43,806 nt of DNA from Ruminococcaceae bacterium OttesenSCG-928-A16. Its GTDB lineage: Bacteria; Bacillota; Clostridia; Oscillospirales; Ruminococcaceae. The translations under genes were made by a program, and so were the position numbers. The stretch spans positions 1-43,806 of the forward strand of contig JAJDJP010000012.1 in the NCBI GenBank assembly GCA_030267215.1. The letters run 5' to 3'. Positions 42,835 through 43,806 of this stretch are shown in pieces (positions within the stretch are counted from its first letter, which is position 1; each line of letters starts with the position of its first letter). A model generated the notes under the pieces. The model was not told where the DNA came from and searched no databases. It saw only the letters and a list, made by a program, of their open reading frames with translations.

Positions 42835-43806
42835 CTACTTCTCGTACTCGCCGCTGGCCATGTGGCATTTTTTATACTTTTTGCCGCTGCCACAGGGGCA
42901 GGGGTCGTTCGGCCCCACCTTTTTGCTTTTGCGCACCGGCTGCTTTTGCACGCTACCATCGTTGGCACCGCTTTCGCTGGTGGGTTTTGCCACCTGCTTG
43001 CGCTCGGGGGCGGCTTCGCCCTGGCGCAGCTCTATGGTAAGCAGCATTTTGGTGGTGTCTTCCCGAATCGATTCCACCATGCCGTCAAACATGTCAAAAC
43101 CTTCCATGCGGTACTCTATAACGGGGTCCCTTTGGGCATAGCCACGCAGGTAAATACCCTTGCGCAACTCTTCCATGTTGTCAATGTGGTCCATCCACTT
43201 GGTGTCTACATTACGCAGCAATACGGCACGTTCCAATTCACGCATGAGCGGTGCGCCATATTTTTCTTCTTTGGCATCGCAAATTTCAATGGCACGGTCT
43301 ATCAATTGTTCGCTAATTTCATCGCTGGTAAGCTTGCCGGGTTCTTTTTCGGCCTCTTTAAAGTCGTCGTCACGGGTTAGCCAGCCCAGGTAGTGGTCTC
43401 GCAGGCCCGAAAGATTCCACGCCGCCGGGTCTTCGCCACCGCAGTAGCTGGCAACACTTTCGGCAATGCTTTCGCGCACCATGGTGCGCACACTTTCCGA
43501 AACATCTTCGCCCGAAAGCACGGTGTGGCGCTGGCCGTAAATAATTTCGCGCTGGCTGTTCATTACATCGTCAAACCGCAGCACGTTTTTACGTGCTTCA
43601 AAGTTGCGGCCCTCTATGCGGCGCTGGGCACCTTCTATCGAGTTAGAGATTACCTTATTTTCAATTGGGGTATCCTCGTCCACCTTCAAAAAGTCCATCA
43701 TATTTTGCACACGCTCGCCGCCAAACAGCCGCATCAGGTCATCTTCTAGCGATAGGTAAAACCGGCTGGCACCGGGGTCTCCCTGGCGGCCGGCACGGCC
43801 ACGCAG
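42835..43806 (-). CDS. secA: Preprotein translocase ATPase SecA, C-terminal part
   Basis: The 3' end of secA, 323 codons, running off the right edge. SecA drives proteins through the SecYEG channel. The edge shows [19 protein letters not shown], the end of the second nucleotide-binding domain, followed by the helical scaffold region ([17 protein letters not shown]) and the wing domain. The C-terminus carries the SEC-C zinc motif [13 protein letters not shown], which contacts SecB or ribosomes and lipids in other bacteria, after a low-complexity linker. No frameshift is seen in the visible part. Its own promoter is outside the window. Confidence 0.97.
   Translation of the reverse strand: MRGRAGRQGDPGASRFYLSLEDDLMRLFGGERVQNMMDFLKVDEDTPIENKVISNSIEGAQRRIEGRNFEARKNVLRFDDVMNSQREIIYGQRHTVLSGEDVSESVRTMVRESIAESVASYCGGEDPAAWNLSGLRDHYLGWLTRDDDFKEAEKEPGKLTSDEISEQLIDRAIEICDAKEEKYGAPLMRELERAVLLRNVDTKWMDHIDNMEELRKGIYLRGYAQRDPVIEYRMEGFDMFDGMVESIREDTTKMLLTIELRQGEAAPERKQVAKPTSESGANDGSVQKQPVRKSKKVGPNDPCPCGSGKKYKKCHMASGEYEK

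Overview
The window reads as chromosomal DNA of a low-to-mid GC Firmicute, most likely a gut Clostridium-class organism (Oscillospirales/Ruminococcaceae-like). The reasons are the Firmicute prs-pth-mfd gene order, the LL-diaminopimelate aminotransferase DapL, pyruvate phosphate dikinase, a QueT-type transporter, a DUF1846 protein, strong AGGAGG ribosome binding sites, and many GTG and TTG starts. I see no rRNA, tRNA, CRISPR array, prophage or complete insertion sequence. About 37 protein genes are supported, most of them on the minus strand, and the last one (secA) runs off the right edge.

Layout. 1-5.1 kb: a D-aspartate-ligase-like ATP-grasp gene followed by an aspartate/glutamate racemase, then three membrane proteins of unknown role. 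5.2-8 kb: citrate synthase, cob(I)alamin adenosyltransferase and a histidine phosphatase. 8.3-11.6 kb: an XRE regulator, trpS, a NusG-II small protein and a frameshifted VanZ-like gene. 11.6-16.4 kb: a MarR-controlled operon for an asymmetric heterodimeric ABC exporter. 16.6-23 kb: dapL with two small membrane proteins, a structured and decayed intergenic region, an ABM-domain protein, DUF1846 and purA. 23-26.6 kb: acpP, proS, queT and a HAD phosphatase. 26.7-35.5 kb: a MarR-ftsH operon, then mfd, pth and prs, with a compositionally different lipoprotein gene inserted between prs and pth on the opposite strand. 35.9-43.8 kb: ppdK, a DUF4234-DUF2752 pair, argH, a ROK glucokinase and the 3' part of secA.

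How the parts fit. Much of the content is housekeeping: tRNA charging, protein secretion and quality control, transcription-coupled repair, purine, PRPP and arginine synthesis, and phosphoenolpyruvate/pyruvate and citrate metabolism. The two cell-wall-linked points are the D-Asp ligase/racemase pair, which would make and attach D-aspartate to the peptidoglycan crossbridge, and DapL, which supplies diaminopimelate.

I did not find a clear new defence or biosynthetic system. The parts that deserve a second look are mostly non-coding or evolutionary: a structured segment upstream of dapL, a structured RNA candidate at 3.5 kb, three families of dispersed palindromic elements, the remnant of a second DUF1846 gene, a MarR gene translationally coupled to ftsH with a palindrome in its promoter, and the lipoprotein insertion in the prs-pth-mfd cluster.
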